Assembly (NCBI GenBank): GCA_054601695.1 | Contig: BAAHQB010000208.1 | Location: 62,001-126,000 of the forward strand | Length of the DNA: 64,000 bases | Reading direction: 5' to 3' | Source: Amorphochlora amoebiformis | Taxonomy: Eukaryota > Cercozoa > Chlorarachniophyceae | In this document: piece after piece, positions 28,077 to 64,000 of the stretch | Layout: every line of letters starts with the position of its first letter | How positions within the stretch are numbered: the first letter of the stretch is position 1 | Position numbers and translations under genes: made by a program | The notes under the pieces: model-generated | Databases searched by the model: none | What the model was told of the DNA's origin: nothing | The model's input: the letters and a program-made list of their open reading frames with translations, nothing else

Positions 28077-29597
28077 GATATATATATATATAGATATATA
28101 TATATATACATATATGTATATATATGTATATTATACATATGTTTACATACATACATATGTATAAAGATATTCATGTATATATATATGTGTGTTCATATAT
28201 GTATACATATATATATATATATACATGTATGTATTTAGTATAATCCAAGCCCAAACTATCCCCCCCAACCCCCACGTCCCTAGCAACTCTGACCTTTAGC
28301 CTAATCCTAAACCCAAGCACTCGACTGTAAACCTATCCGAAGCTTAGCTTCACTTGTAACCGTAGCGCTAATCTATGCTACGCTCTAGATACTATTTGTA
28401 ACATGCTCGTTACCCTAATCCCAGGCTACCTACCCTAACCCTATCCTAATTCTAGCCTTTCTCGTAAGCGTAGCATTGCATGAGTGTAGGGCTGATTCTG
28501 AATGTTTACATTGTCTGAATGTTTACATTGTAGATATTAGCAACAACGCGTTCGTGCAGCTGAAGATTGTCGATTTTCCTGGAGGTTATGACTTTGGGGA
28601 TAAGAAGGTTGGTATATGTATGTGTGTGTGTATGTGTATATTATATATTATGTGTATATATACACACACATATATACATATATATATATATATATAATGT
28701 TATACATGTAAATATATATGAATCTACAAGTATATATTACATACACATATGCCCACACACATACTCACACATACATACGCACAAATACCCACGAAACACA
28801 CACATACATACACACAAATATCTACCAAACACATATATACACGTACCCCACCCCAATCAGATGACCCCCGAACTTCTTTTCAAGCGCGACGGAGCCATAA
28901 TCTTTGTCATCGACCAACAGGCATAACCCTAACCCTAACACTAGCGCTACCCCTAACCCTAACCCTAACCCTAACCCTAACCCTAACCCTAACCCTAACC
29001 CTAACCCTAACCGATCTGCTGGTAACCCTAACAGCACTATATCCTCGGGCTAAGACATGTTGAATAATCTACCCTAACCCTAACCGAGTCAATGGTCCTC
29101 GGACTAAGACATGCTGAATAGTCTAATCCTAACCCTAAGCTCTAACACACGCATCCCCACACCATGAGATCTGCAAAGCATAACAGCCCTCCAAGGCGCA
29201 GGTCAACAGCCAAGGGCTAAGAAAGACATGTTGAATAATCTCAAAACTGAAGAATCTGATTCTAACCCTAGCCTTAACCCTAACCCGATATCGAAATCGA
29301 GCCATAGCCACCTAGATTGAGGCTAGCTCTAGCTCTATCTCTAATCCTGGTGTTATGGTATCTAGGACGGGCAGGACGATTTGACAGCTGTTGAGCATTT
29401 TTTGGACGTGGCTCGACTCGCTCATTCGGTAGCATGTGGGTGTGTGTGTGTGTGTGTTTGTGTGTGTGTTGGAAGTTGTTTTTATGTGTTTGCATATGAT
29501 GTGTATCAGATGTATACATATATATATATATATATATATATATGTGATGCGTGCGGGTATACATACATGTATGATATATATATATATATATAGTTAT

Positions 29598-29633
<36 letters not shown>

Positions 29634-31400
29634 TATATATATATATATATATGGAAAATATGTATAGGTTAACCCCAAGCTCGCAATCGACGTTCTCATC
29701 CACAAGGTAGCCCTAACCCTAACCCTAGCCCTAACCCTAACCCTAACCCTAACGCCAACCCTAACACAAACGCTAACCTTATCCCTACCCTAACCCTAAC
29801 CAAACTGCACTATAGCCCCACAATGTGGATGAGTCAATGGTCCTCGGACTAAGACATGCTGAACAATCTGATCCTGACCCTAACCCTAACCTACTCCTCT
29901 AGCCTAATTCTCACCCTCCGACCCAAAGCCTAACCCTAACAAACAGCACTATAGCCACAATGTGGAGGAGTCAATGGTCGTCGGACCAAGACATGCTGAA
30001 TAATCTGATCCTAACCCTAGCCCTAACCTGCTCCACCAACCTCTGCCTCGAACTGTAACCTTAACCCCCCTATCAACACGATCTGCTGTTATCCCTAACA
30101 GCACTATAGCCCCACTCTGTGGAGGAGTCAATGGTCCTCGGATTAAGACATACTGAATAATCTGATCCTAACCTCTGAGCGAGTCAATGGTCCTCGGACT
30201 CAGACAAGCTGAATAATCTGATCCTAACGTCTGACTCCCACCTTCCTTCAACCCTAGTGATGTTCCAACCCTAACCCTAACCCTAACAACGAAAGGCTCA
30301 AACCCTAATCAAATCGCGGTGTAGTTGGATAACAGCATGATTCGAAACTAAAAGCGCGAACACTGACCCCAACAAAGCTCGAACACTATAATCATACCGG
30401 GTTCGGGCATTGATGACTGACCCTTCCTAATCCTAGGTTGAACCCGAGGCGGAGGCTTACCACGACGATGTGTTAGGTGAACCACAACCCTGTTCCTACC
30501 CCTAGACGAGTCAATGGTTCTCGGACTAAGACATGCTGAATAATCTGATCCTAACCCTAGACCCATCCCTGACAACAGTCGTAGCCCTAACCCTTACCTT
30601 TGCTGCTACCCCCCACCAACACAATCTGCTGTGATCCCAAACAGCACTGGAGCCCCACACTGTGGAGGAGTCAAATGGTCCTCGGACTAAGACATGCTGA
30701 ATAATCTGATCCTTATCCCAATCCTAACCTCCGAGTCTAGCATTCGAAATTAAGTCCTAACCCTTAACCCTAATCCCCTCGCTTACGATTACCGTGGGAA
30801 CCAACACATGAGATCTGTTCGGTCGCTCCCAGCATGACAGCCCCGCCGGAATCAATGGCTCTAGGGCTAAAACATGCTGAATAATCTCATCCTAGTCCTA
30901 ACCCTAACCCTAACCAGTCAATAGTCCTCAGACTAGCACATGCTGAATAATCTGATCCTAGCCCTAACGGTAACCCTAACCCTAACCCTAAGAGCGTGTC
31001 CGACAGATTCGACAAGTGATTGTTGAGCAACTAACAGAAGAAAGAGTAATATCAATCCTAACGCTAACCCTAACCCTAACCCTAACCCTAACGCTAACCC
31101 TAACCCCTAACGCTAACCCTAACCTAACGCTAACCCTAACCCAAACGTTAACCCTAACTCTAACGCTAACCCTAACCCTAACCCCACCCTGTTTTTGTGT
31201 ATTCAAATTATGTATTAAAATTCTGGGTGATGTATTAAAATTCTGGGTGCGTATGTATGTATATGTACATATGTACTTCTATATGTAACGTACGCAAGTT
31301 GTTTTATTAAATCTAAATTAAATATATACATTTATACGTATATATATATATATATATATGTGACATAAAATACACACCTAGATATATTTGTATGTATGTA

Positions 31401-31449
<49 letters not shown>

Positions 31450-32545
31450 AAATATGTATGCTTACGAATACATATATACATATATATATATATATATGTG
31501 TGTGTATAACTACATACATCATAGCCATATATCTTCCAATTATCGACCCTCTAACCTAACCAAAACCCTAACCCTAACTCTAACCCTAACCCTAACCTTA
31601 ACCCTAACCCTAACCCTAGCTTGATATCAACCCTACGTTTCATCTGACAAGCATATATGATCATACTGTATTTGAAGCATTTAGCAAGGTTATCATTTAT
31701 ATATATATATACATATACATATATATATATATACTTGTTTATATGTATGCACACATGATCATACTGTATTTGAAGAATTTAGCAAGGTTATCAGCTATAT
31801 ATATATATGTATATATATGTATATATATATGCACACATATATATATATAAATATATGTATATATATATATATACACACACATACATATATAAATTGTATA
31901 TATGTGTATATATATATAGATATATGTTTATATGTGTGCATATATGATCATACTGTATTTGAAGCATTTAGCAAGGTTATCAGTTACATATATCTTATAC
32001 ACACACATATATAAATATATATATGCACATATATATATATGCACATATATATATATATATATACATACACATATATATGTAAATATGCATATATATATAT
32101 ACATATACATATACACACATACATATATATAAATTGTATATATGTGCATGTATGTATATTTATATGTATGCATATATGATTATAATGTATTTGAAGCATT
32201 TAGCAAGATTGTGAGTTATATTTTTATATACATTTATATATTATATATATATATATATATGTATATATGTAGGCATATGTATGTATATATCTCTATATAG
32301 ATATATCAATATGTGTAGAGATATGAATATATATATATATACATATGTGAACGTATACATATAATCTACAGAAATATAGATATACTATATACATATATAC
32401 ATACATACATATATACATATATCGTATACATACATATACACATATGTATTTATATGTATATATTTATTAGATCGTACAGAAGCGTATTCCTCAGATGAAC
32501 CAGCTCGAAAAGCTCTTGTCCGGTATGTATACATACATATATGTA

Positions 32546-32582
<37 letters not shown>

Positions 32583-32632
32583 GTATATATGCTAAAAACA
32601 TATATATATATATATGTGTTTGTGTTTGTGTA

Positions 32633-32678
<46 letters not shown>

Positions 32679-33139
32679 TACATATATACACACGTACATT
32701 TCACACATGTATACACATACACGTATACGTATACACATATGCACATACACACAGGTTTGGTAATCAACTGCCGTGTGGAAAAAGCATATGTTTTCGATGT
32801 AATTAGCAAGGTTTACTTAACCCTAACCCTAACCCTAACCCTAACCCTAACCCTAACCCTAATCCTAACCCTAACCGAGTCAATGATCCTCGGACTAAGA
32901 CATGCTGAATAATCTGATCCTAACCCTAACCATAACCCTACTCCACCCTAATCTAACTCCAACCATATGTAGATATGTACATACATACATATACACACAC
33001 ACACATATATATATATGTATATGTGTGTGTATGTATATGTATATGTATATGTATATATATTTGCATAGAGTTGTACATAATGTATAATGCAGGATACATA
33101 TGTGTATATATAAATATGCACGTATATATATAGATATAC

Positions 33140-33181
<42 letters not shown>

Positions 33182-33312
33182 GTATATGTGTTAAATAGAT
33201 TTATATCGCAACGGATAACTCTGAAATGGACAACTTTTACGAGTTGTGTAGCGACGCCATTGATGTAGTAATTGATGTTTCTAGAATCTACAGGTCGACT
33301 ATATATATATAT

Positions 33313-33345
<33 letters not shown>

Positions 33346-33469
33346 ATATTGATGTTGTAATTTATGTTTCTAGAATCTACAGGTCGACTATATATATATA
33401 TATATATATATATAGATGTTGTTATTCATGTTCCCAGAATCTACAGGTGGACTTATGTGTGTATATATA

Positions 33470-33532
<63 letters not shown>

Positions 33533-33789
33533 ACACATATACATATATATATATATATACATATATAAATAAATATCGATACATCGATGTTTTAATTGAT
33601 GTTTCCAGAATTTACAGGTCGAGTTATATATGTATAACATATATTTGCGTATACGAATATATATATATATATGAATATATGTACATAATTATATGTATAT
33701 ATATATATATATAGAATATGTATAATATATATTTATATACATACATATACATATATAATATATATATATATATATATAATATATCTATG

Positions 33790-33832
<43 letters not shown>

Positions 33833-33880
33833 CGATGTATGGATGTTGTTATTGGAGTTTTCAGAATTTACAGGTTGAGA

Positions 33881-33951
<71 letters not shown>

Positions 33952-34385
33952 CATACGTACATAAACATATATATACATATATTATATGTATACACATATA
34001 TATTCACATAATACATATTCATATATTACATATAAGCCTAAGCATCCATACATACATCAGTGGCGATCAAAAGAAAAAAGAAGCAACCCCTATTCCATAC
34101 GACAAGTAATAATCCTAACCCCACCCCAGCTGAGAAGACGACATAATATTTCTCTCTTTTTTCCTTTTTCAAGAAAATCGCGCGCGGTGATCAAGATGGA
34201 AAACAACTATGTGCTGCATCTACGGGAGGTTATGTAGGGTTAAGGGTTACCATTACTACGGGTACGGTTACATGTTATTACGGGTAGGGTACGATTAGGT
34301 TAGGGTTTGCGTGTTTTGGGGAGAAGTGAGTTCTTAAGGATGGATGGGATGTGTGTGTGTGTGTGTGTATGTTTGCATTAATATT

Positions 34386-34421
<36 letters not shown>

Positions 34422-34474
34422 TTGTGTGTGTGTGTGTGCGTGTGTGTGTGTGAATATAATTAGATATACACATG

Positions 34475-34509
<35 letters not shown>

Positions 34510-35195
34510 ACATATATATTTATGTACACACAAACATACATATATATATATATTTGTATGTATATTTACATGTTTCGGTAGGTTGATAACTATCTCGCCC
34601 TCGTGTGCTTTATGAAGGACGATAAGTAATTTACATATATATATATATATATATAATATATACATATATGTATTTTAATATATGTATATATATACACAAT
34701 ATACATATGTATATAAATAAATATATATAATATACATATATACGTTACATAATTGTGTCTATGTTTACGGTTTGTGTGTGTATAATAGGGGTATATAACA
34801 TGAGATATGAAAGATGAGATATGCAACATGAGATATATAACATAAGATATGAAACATGAGATATGTAACATGAGATATGTAACATGAGATATGTATCATG
34901 CGATATGTAACATGAGATATGTAACATGAGATATGTAACATGAGATATGTATCATGAGATATGTAACATGAGATATGTAACATTAGATATGTAAGATATG
35001 TAACATAAGATACGTAGCATGAGATATGTAACATGAGATATGTAACATGAGATATGTAACATGAGATATGTAACATGAGATCTTTAACATGAGGTATGTA
35101 ACATGATATATTGTATAAACGCACGTAAACATATAAACTGTGTATATATGTATACATATGCGTATACGTATAATCTATGCATTATATTTTCATGC

Positions 35196-35234
<39 letters not shown>

Positions 35235-35513
35235 ACATACATACACATGAAAATGTATATATAAAATGCCATCTAAAAATATTTCTACATACGTATACAT
35301 ATATATATAAATATATATGTATATATACATATATAAATATATATATATATATAATATATATATATATACTGATACATATTATAGACGTATGAACAAGGGT
35401 CTCCTCGAGTACAACTTTGCGTGCTTCAAAAAGGCCGTCGCCGATATCAAGGTATATATGTAAACATATCTGTAACTTCATATGTGAATTCATATACACA
35501 TACATATGTATAT

Positions 35514-35555
<42 letters not shown>

Positions 35556-35762
35556 CCTAGTACAATTATATATTGTGACATGTTATATACATATATTTAC
35601 TTTGAATTCACCTCCTAATACAATTATTATATATTGGAACATGTCAAAATACACTTTGCTTTCATCTCATATATATATTATTATTTATTCTTTATATTTA
35701 TTATATATAAATAACTTGCGCATTATACATATCATGCTTTCATGTACAAATACATTATACAT

Positions 35763-35797
<35 letters not shown>

Positions 35798-35947
35798 CTA
35801 CGTATCATATGGATATTATACCCGACATGTCTGCATTATGACTCTCTTGTTGGTATCGTATATGTTCTTATACCTAGACCCCAAGCCAATCCTAACATTT
35901 ATAGAGTATACATATGAAATATTTTTTTAAACAACACATTATATACA

Positions 35948-35979
<32 letters not shown>

Positions 35980-36134
35980 ACAATATATATATATATATAT
36001 GGAAATACAATATGTAGAGCATAATATCAACACTGACACTAGCACCTAAACTCAACCCAAGTACATACCCCAATCCCAACCTCAGGCTCGCTCGAAAGCT
36101 CCTATAAGATTCAAGTCGCATCGTGGTAGAATGA

Positions 36135-36170
<36 letters not shown>

Positions 36171-36983
36171 ATTTATATATATATATATATTATATATATA
36201 TATATATATGTATATGCGTGTGTGAAATATAGTAATATATATATATATATATATATGTGTGTATATATCTGCTTTACAATATAGCGTTGTTACATATTTA
36301 GCTGAATAAATGTAATGTCTTTAAGAAAAACAAATACGTCTTAACATGTATGGATGTATGTATACATACATACATATATATATATATATATTATATATAT
36401 ATGAGAAAGATTTTATCTAGGTACTTCCACAATGTGTGCAGTTTACTTACACACGTATTATGCATGTAAATACACATATATGCATATATGATAATATATA
36501 GATATGTGAATACACATTTATGTTTACATATATATTTATATATAGGCTCGAATTCCAACACCGTAACATCTAGCCGGAATATGAACTCTGGTAACACACG
36601 TACAATGTGTACATATGTGCAATATGTACATAATGTGCAAATTTATTATAAATGTGCAAATTTATTATAAATGTACATCTATCTGATGTATAAAAATCTA
36701 TGTTAAATATCATTTATATATAGTGTTTATGTATATGCATGCATAAATGATTAAACCTAGCTACATAAATGCAAATAATAATAACATGTAATATATATAT
36801 ATATATATATGTGTATATATGTATATATATATATGTGTATAAATATGTGTGAGAGTATAACATGTGTAATACTTTTTTAACCTGTAAACTACATTTACAT
36901 GTGTGTATATATGTGTATACATATATGTTATGCTATAAGGAACCGGTCAGGAGGCTAGCTTGAAGGAGACGAAGCAGAGGTAG
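26192..36983 (+). CDS. RagC/D-type (Gtr2-like) Rag GTPase, 20 exons
   Basis: Exons: 26192..26274, 26434..26463, 26986..27034, 27867..27912, 28534..28607, 28861..28920, 29366..29428, 29668..29706, 30437..30476, 30993..31045, 31620..31688, 32471..32522, 32755..32810, 33199..33293, 34174..34228, 34582..34625, 35385..35451, 36086..36125, 36546..36599, 36940..36983. All phases agree, giving about 370 aa (human RagC about 399, yeast Gtr2 341). Landmarks are the P-loop [30 protein letters not shown], switch [25 protein letters not shown] at the G4 position, [16 protein letters not shown], then the roadblock domain ([50 protein letters not shown]). Rag heterodimers recruit TORC1 to lysosome or vacuole membranes in response to amino acids. 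The tail after about residue 320 is Ser/Asn/Lys rich. Intron 6 starts with GC. The start is uncertain: an in-frame ATG also exists at 26090. Confidence 0.95.
27912..27950 (+). repeat. CCCTAA repeat directly at a splice donor
   Basis: Exon 27867..27912 ends in ACCG. The donor GTAACC is the first unit of a CCCTAA array, so the telomere-like repeat starts at the donor itself. Confidence 0.85.
28499..28533 (+). repeat. Exact 16–17 bp direct repeat at a splice acceptor
   Basis: GAATGTTTACATTGT occurs twice in a row just before exon 28534..28607; the second copy continues into the acceptor AG. This is a minimal example of acceptor-side duplication. Confidence 0.9.
28921..29290 (+). repeat. CCCTAA array and dispersed-element copies in RagC intron 6
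   Basis: About 14 CCCTAA-type units (28925–29012) start immediately at the GC donor of exon 28861..28920. Minus-oriented element pieces follow at about 29036–29070, 29087–29130 and 29205–29240. Confidence 0.9.
29707..30436 (+). repeat. Telomere-like DNA with several dispersed-element copies in RagC intron 8
   Basis: The array begins at the donor (GTAGCCCTAACCC). Minus-oriented element copies lie at about 29812–29871, 29944–30010, 30077–30168 and 30178–30227. The fullest copies include CAGCACTATAGCCCCACA and the CCACANTGTGG inverted repeat. Confidence 0.9.
30477..31619 (+). repeat. Telomere-like DNA with dispersed-element copies in RagC introns 9 and 10
   Basis: Minus-oriented element copies lie at about 30505–30548, 30628–30713, 30845–30893 and 30925–30958. 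CCCTAA-type units run up to the acceptor of exon 30993..31045 (CCCTAACCCTAAG), continue after it (31060–31190), and provide the acceptor of exon 31620..31688 (TAACCCTAG). Confidence 0.9.
31655..32215 (+). repeat. Four tandem copies of a RagC exon end plus donor
   Basis: The 3' part of exon 31620..31688 (GATCATACTGTATTTGAAG, then CATTTAGCAAG and donor GTTATC) recurs at about 31754–31793, 31943–31982 and 32174–32214. The copies are spaced about 100–230 bp apart by (TA)n-rich DNA. The second extra copy is identical to the exon over about 38 bp; the last has GATTGTG at the donor. Confidence 0.95.
32811..32925 (+). repeat. CCCTAA array and one dispersed-element copy at a RagC donor
   Basis: Donor GTTTAC of exon 32755..32810 is followed after three bases by about nine CCCTAA-type units. 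A minus-oriented element copy then ends in GCTGAATAATCTGATCC (about 32874–32920). Confidence 0.9.
33270..33880 (+). repeat. Five tandem copies of a RagC exon end plus donor
   Basis: The end of exon 33199..33293 (ATTGATGTAGTAATTGATG, then TTTCTAGAATCTACAG and donor GTCGAC) recurs with 2–6 changes at about 33347–33390, 33414–33453, 33583–33625 and 33836–33880. (TA)n separates the copies. All extra copies keep a CAGGT at the junction. Confidence 0.95.
34790..35110. repeat. 14-bp minisatellite, about 22 copies
   Basis: The unit GAGATATGTAACAT is repeated in tandem with few substitutions. It lies in the RagC intron between exons 34582..34625 and 35385..35451. The open frame across it on the minus strand (repeats of HISCYIS-like residues) is a translation of the repeat. 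Confidence 0.95.
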
Positions 36984-38849
36984 GTAACCGCGTGCATACT
37001 TCTTAAGGTTCTGCTAAGAGTCTGCATGACAATGATGATCATGATTTAAAGACTCCATTTACTACGTCACTGCATGTCGCACTGTTCTAGCTGTTACTAA
37101 CTTGAGCAGCCTATTCTAGCTATTACTATGATATATGTCAGCTATGTATGTCGATGGTCAAATTAAGCCTTGGCAAGCAATTTTCAGTCCAGGTCTAGTT
37201 TACTGAACTTCATCCGTAATAGATTCGGAAGTCGATTGAGAGTCGGATCAATCATTACGCATGTAGATATATCTAGTATATCTAGCATATCTAGCATATG
37301 GTAGCTGGCCCGCCTCGCATGTATATCCAGTATATATATATATATATATATACATATATATACATATATATGTGTATATATATATATATATGTAATATAT
37401 ATATATATATATGCCTATATTCTACGTATTACTAGATTACTCTACGTACAGACTACAATACATATATATATCTAGTATATATATACACACACATATATAT
37501 ATATATACATAGATATTATCTACTAGATTTCGTATTTTATCATGATATATAGTCTGTAATCTGCACTGTGACTGACTGAGCTAGTGAGAGCTAGAGAGGT
37601 TCGAAACTTGAATTTCATCCATGATATCCAATTTAGAATCATTGGCAACAACGTACAAGACAACTGGTTACTTACAGATGCGCGCGGTTCTACAGATATA
37701 TAAATATGACTCACATATACTCTAGATACTAGAACGAGATCTATTAACGATCACGAGAGTCGCGGCGCAGATATGACATAAACAAATTATGGGATTGGGA
37801 ATCTATGGTATTTAGTAATATTAGAACGAGGCAAACCAAAAGAAAAATTAGAAATAGCACTTGGACATATAGTTGTCCTTAAAACGAAACTAGAAAGTAA
37901 AATATTCTTCGCCGTAACTCGGAGAATTTTAGGTAGAAGAGAGTAGAGAGATGATCTAGATGATGGAGAGAGGGAGGGGAGGAGATACTATGTGGTAGAC
38001 TGTATGGGTTGATTTTTCCCCTTGAATTCATAGTGATTTCGTTCCTGTGGGCATGGATATGTGTATGAGATGAATGTAGGTATGTAGATATCTGTATGTA
38101 AATAAGTACATACATACACACACATGTGTATATAACATATATATATATATATATCATATATAATATATATATCATATATAATATATATATATATATATAT
38201 AATTATGCGTGTATACATGTATTTCATATAAATCTGCACATATGCATTTTTATATTCTTATGCTAACATATGGTACATAGATTTGTCAACGCACATACAT
38301 ATGCACACACGTATATATATATACATACATATATATATGTATATATGTATATAATATTATATATTTATATATAGATATATATATTGTATATATATATATA
38401 TATATATATACATATACACACATACATTACATCATTAGTAGTAATAGTAATACCAAACCAAGCAATATAATGAGCATAATCCAATACAATATAATGTAAT
38501 ATTATATAATAATATAATATGTAATATAATGTAATATAACATAATATAATAAAATATGTACATACTTACCCATGTACATATGTATGTATGCATATATAAA
38601 TAAATAATTATTTACGTATACATATACATGTGCATATTACATATATAATAATATATAATAATATATATATATATATATATTTACATATATGTAATACACA
38701 TGTATTCTATGTTGTTATATTACATGATATATATATATATATATATATAAACGTAATACATTATATATATATATATATAATGTAGAACATATACATAAAT
38801 AGCTTTATATGTATGTGTTTATTTGTATGTATATTATGTAGATATTGAC
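36984..38849. other. Convergent 3' intergenic region between RagC and the SLC12 gene
   Basis: This stretch holds unique AT-rich sequence (36984–37320, 37510–38080) with several short CTAGTATATCTAG-like repeats near 37260–37340 and TA/AATATAATGT repeats (38090–38820). I see no exon chain or known gene. Confidence 0.6.
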
Positions 38850-63795
<24,946 letters not shown>

Positions 63796-63950
63796 TTCCG
63801 TAAAAACTAACTACGAAGATCGTCAGTATCTCTTTGATCCTCGCCGGCGGGAACTAGGAGAAACTTGGAAACTTATATCTTAAGGTTAGATTTCAGGCCC
63901 TTTCGTCGCGTTGGGCTCTCAGTCAATTTTCGCCCCAGTTTGGCGCGAAG
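63796..63950. promoter_or_regulatory. Putative divergent promoter upstream of the SLC12 gene
   Basis: The SLC12 start (63795, minus) and a possible plus-strand start at 63951 leave 155 bp of TA-free, GC-balanced DNA. TTTGGCGC at 63939–63946 resembles an E2F/DP site. The GTGAC motif of the other two divergent promoters is absent. Confidence 0.5.
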
Positions 63951-64000
63951 ATGCACCGGATGGCTACGGGAAGGACGGCCACCAGACGACGAGCAAGTAA
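63951..64000 (+). CDS. Possible first codons of an unknown gene, cut by the window edge
   Basis: ATG at 63951 opens a frame reading MHRMATGRTATRRRAS to the window end, in a promoter-like setting. A GT near 63996 could be a donor. The Arg/Thr-rich start might be a targeting sequence. Only 50 bases are visible, so neither the gene nor its function can be confirmed. Confidence 0.3.
   Translation, partial: MHRMATGRTATRRRAS

Noticed and set aside
28921-29012. True chromosome end
   Set aside because: The CCCTAA run is short, interstitial, flanked by coding exons on both sides, and of the same kind as many other intronic arrays.
34790-35110. Regularly spaced repeats considered as a CRISPR array
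   Set aside because: Uninterrupted 14-bp tandem units with no spacers, in a eukaryotic intron.
34765-35157. Minus-strand open frame with HISCYIS-like repeats
   Set aside because: Translation of the 14-bp minisatellite.

Overview
The window is nuclear DNA of a eukaryote, very probably a microbial or algal protist. It has spliceosomal genes with mostly GT–AG introns, TTAGGG-type telomere-like arrays inside introns, and an extreme load of (TA)n microsatellites. I see no prokaryotic features, tRNA, rRNA, CRISPR array or transposase. The exact lineage cannot be fixed from the sequence. Most apparent open frames are runs of Tyr/Ile translated from (TA)n and are not genes. The real genes are chains of very small exons (24–240 nt). 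I rebuilt them by hand from splice signals, reading-phase continuity and protein-family resemblance.

Layout from left to right. (1) Minus strand, 15420 down to 5865: an ABHD17/FAM108-like alpha/beta hydrolase. Its reading phase continues into a chain of low-complexity exons (5202 down to 247) that runs off the left edge; these are either a C-terminal extension or a separate gene. (2) 15421–15901: shared divergent promoter. (3) Plus strand 15902–24153: CCDC124/Oxs1-like ribosome-associated coiled-coil protein, 12 exons, with an extra 75-residue segment in its middle. (4) Minus strand 25846–24776: ribosomal protein uL22 (RPL17), 4 exons, convergent with CCDC124. (5) 25847–26191: second divergent promoter. 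(6) Plus strand 26192–36983: RagC/D (Gtr2-like) GTPase, 20 exons, about 370 aa. (7) Minus strand 63795–38850: SLC12-family cation-chloride cotransporter, about 47 exons, convergent with RagC. (8) 63796–63950: third divergent promoter, facing a possible plus-strand gene that starts at 63951.

The gene order is therefore a strict alternation of divergent and convergent pairs. Two of the genes touch translation (uL22, CCDC124) and one amino-acid/TORC1 signalling (RagC). No pathway linking all the genes is evident.

Three genome-scale phenomena stand out. First, pieces of exon plus the adjoining splice site are tandemly copied 2–5 times into the neighbouring TA-rich introns, at 15 or more loci. 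Second, a roughly 75–95 bp dispersed element occurs about 20 times, always joined at the same end to telomere-like repeat and always antisense to the host gene. Third, telomere-like CCCTAA repeats supply or directly abut splice sites. In addition, clusters of GTGAC/GTCAC motifs mark two of the three divergent promoters. The RPL17 gene is exceptional in having short introns free of TA repeats.
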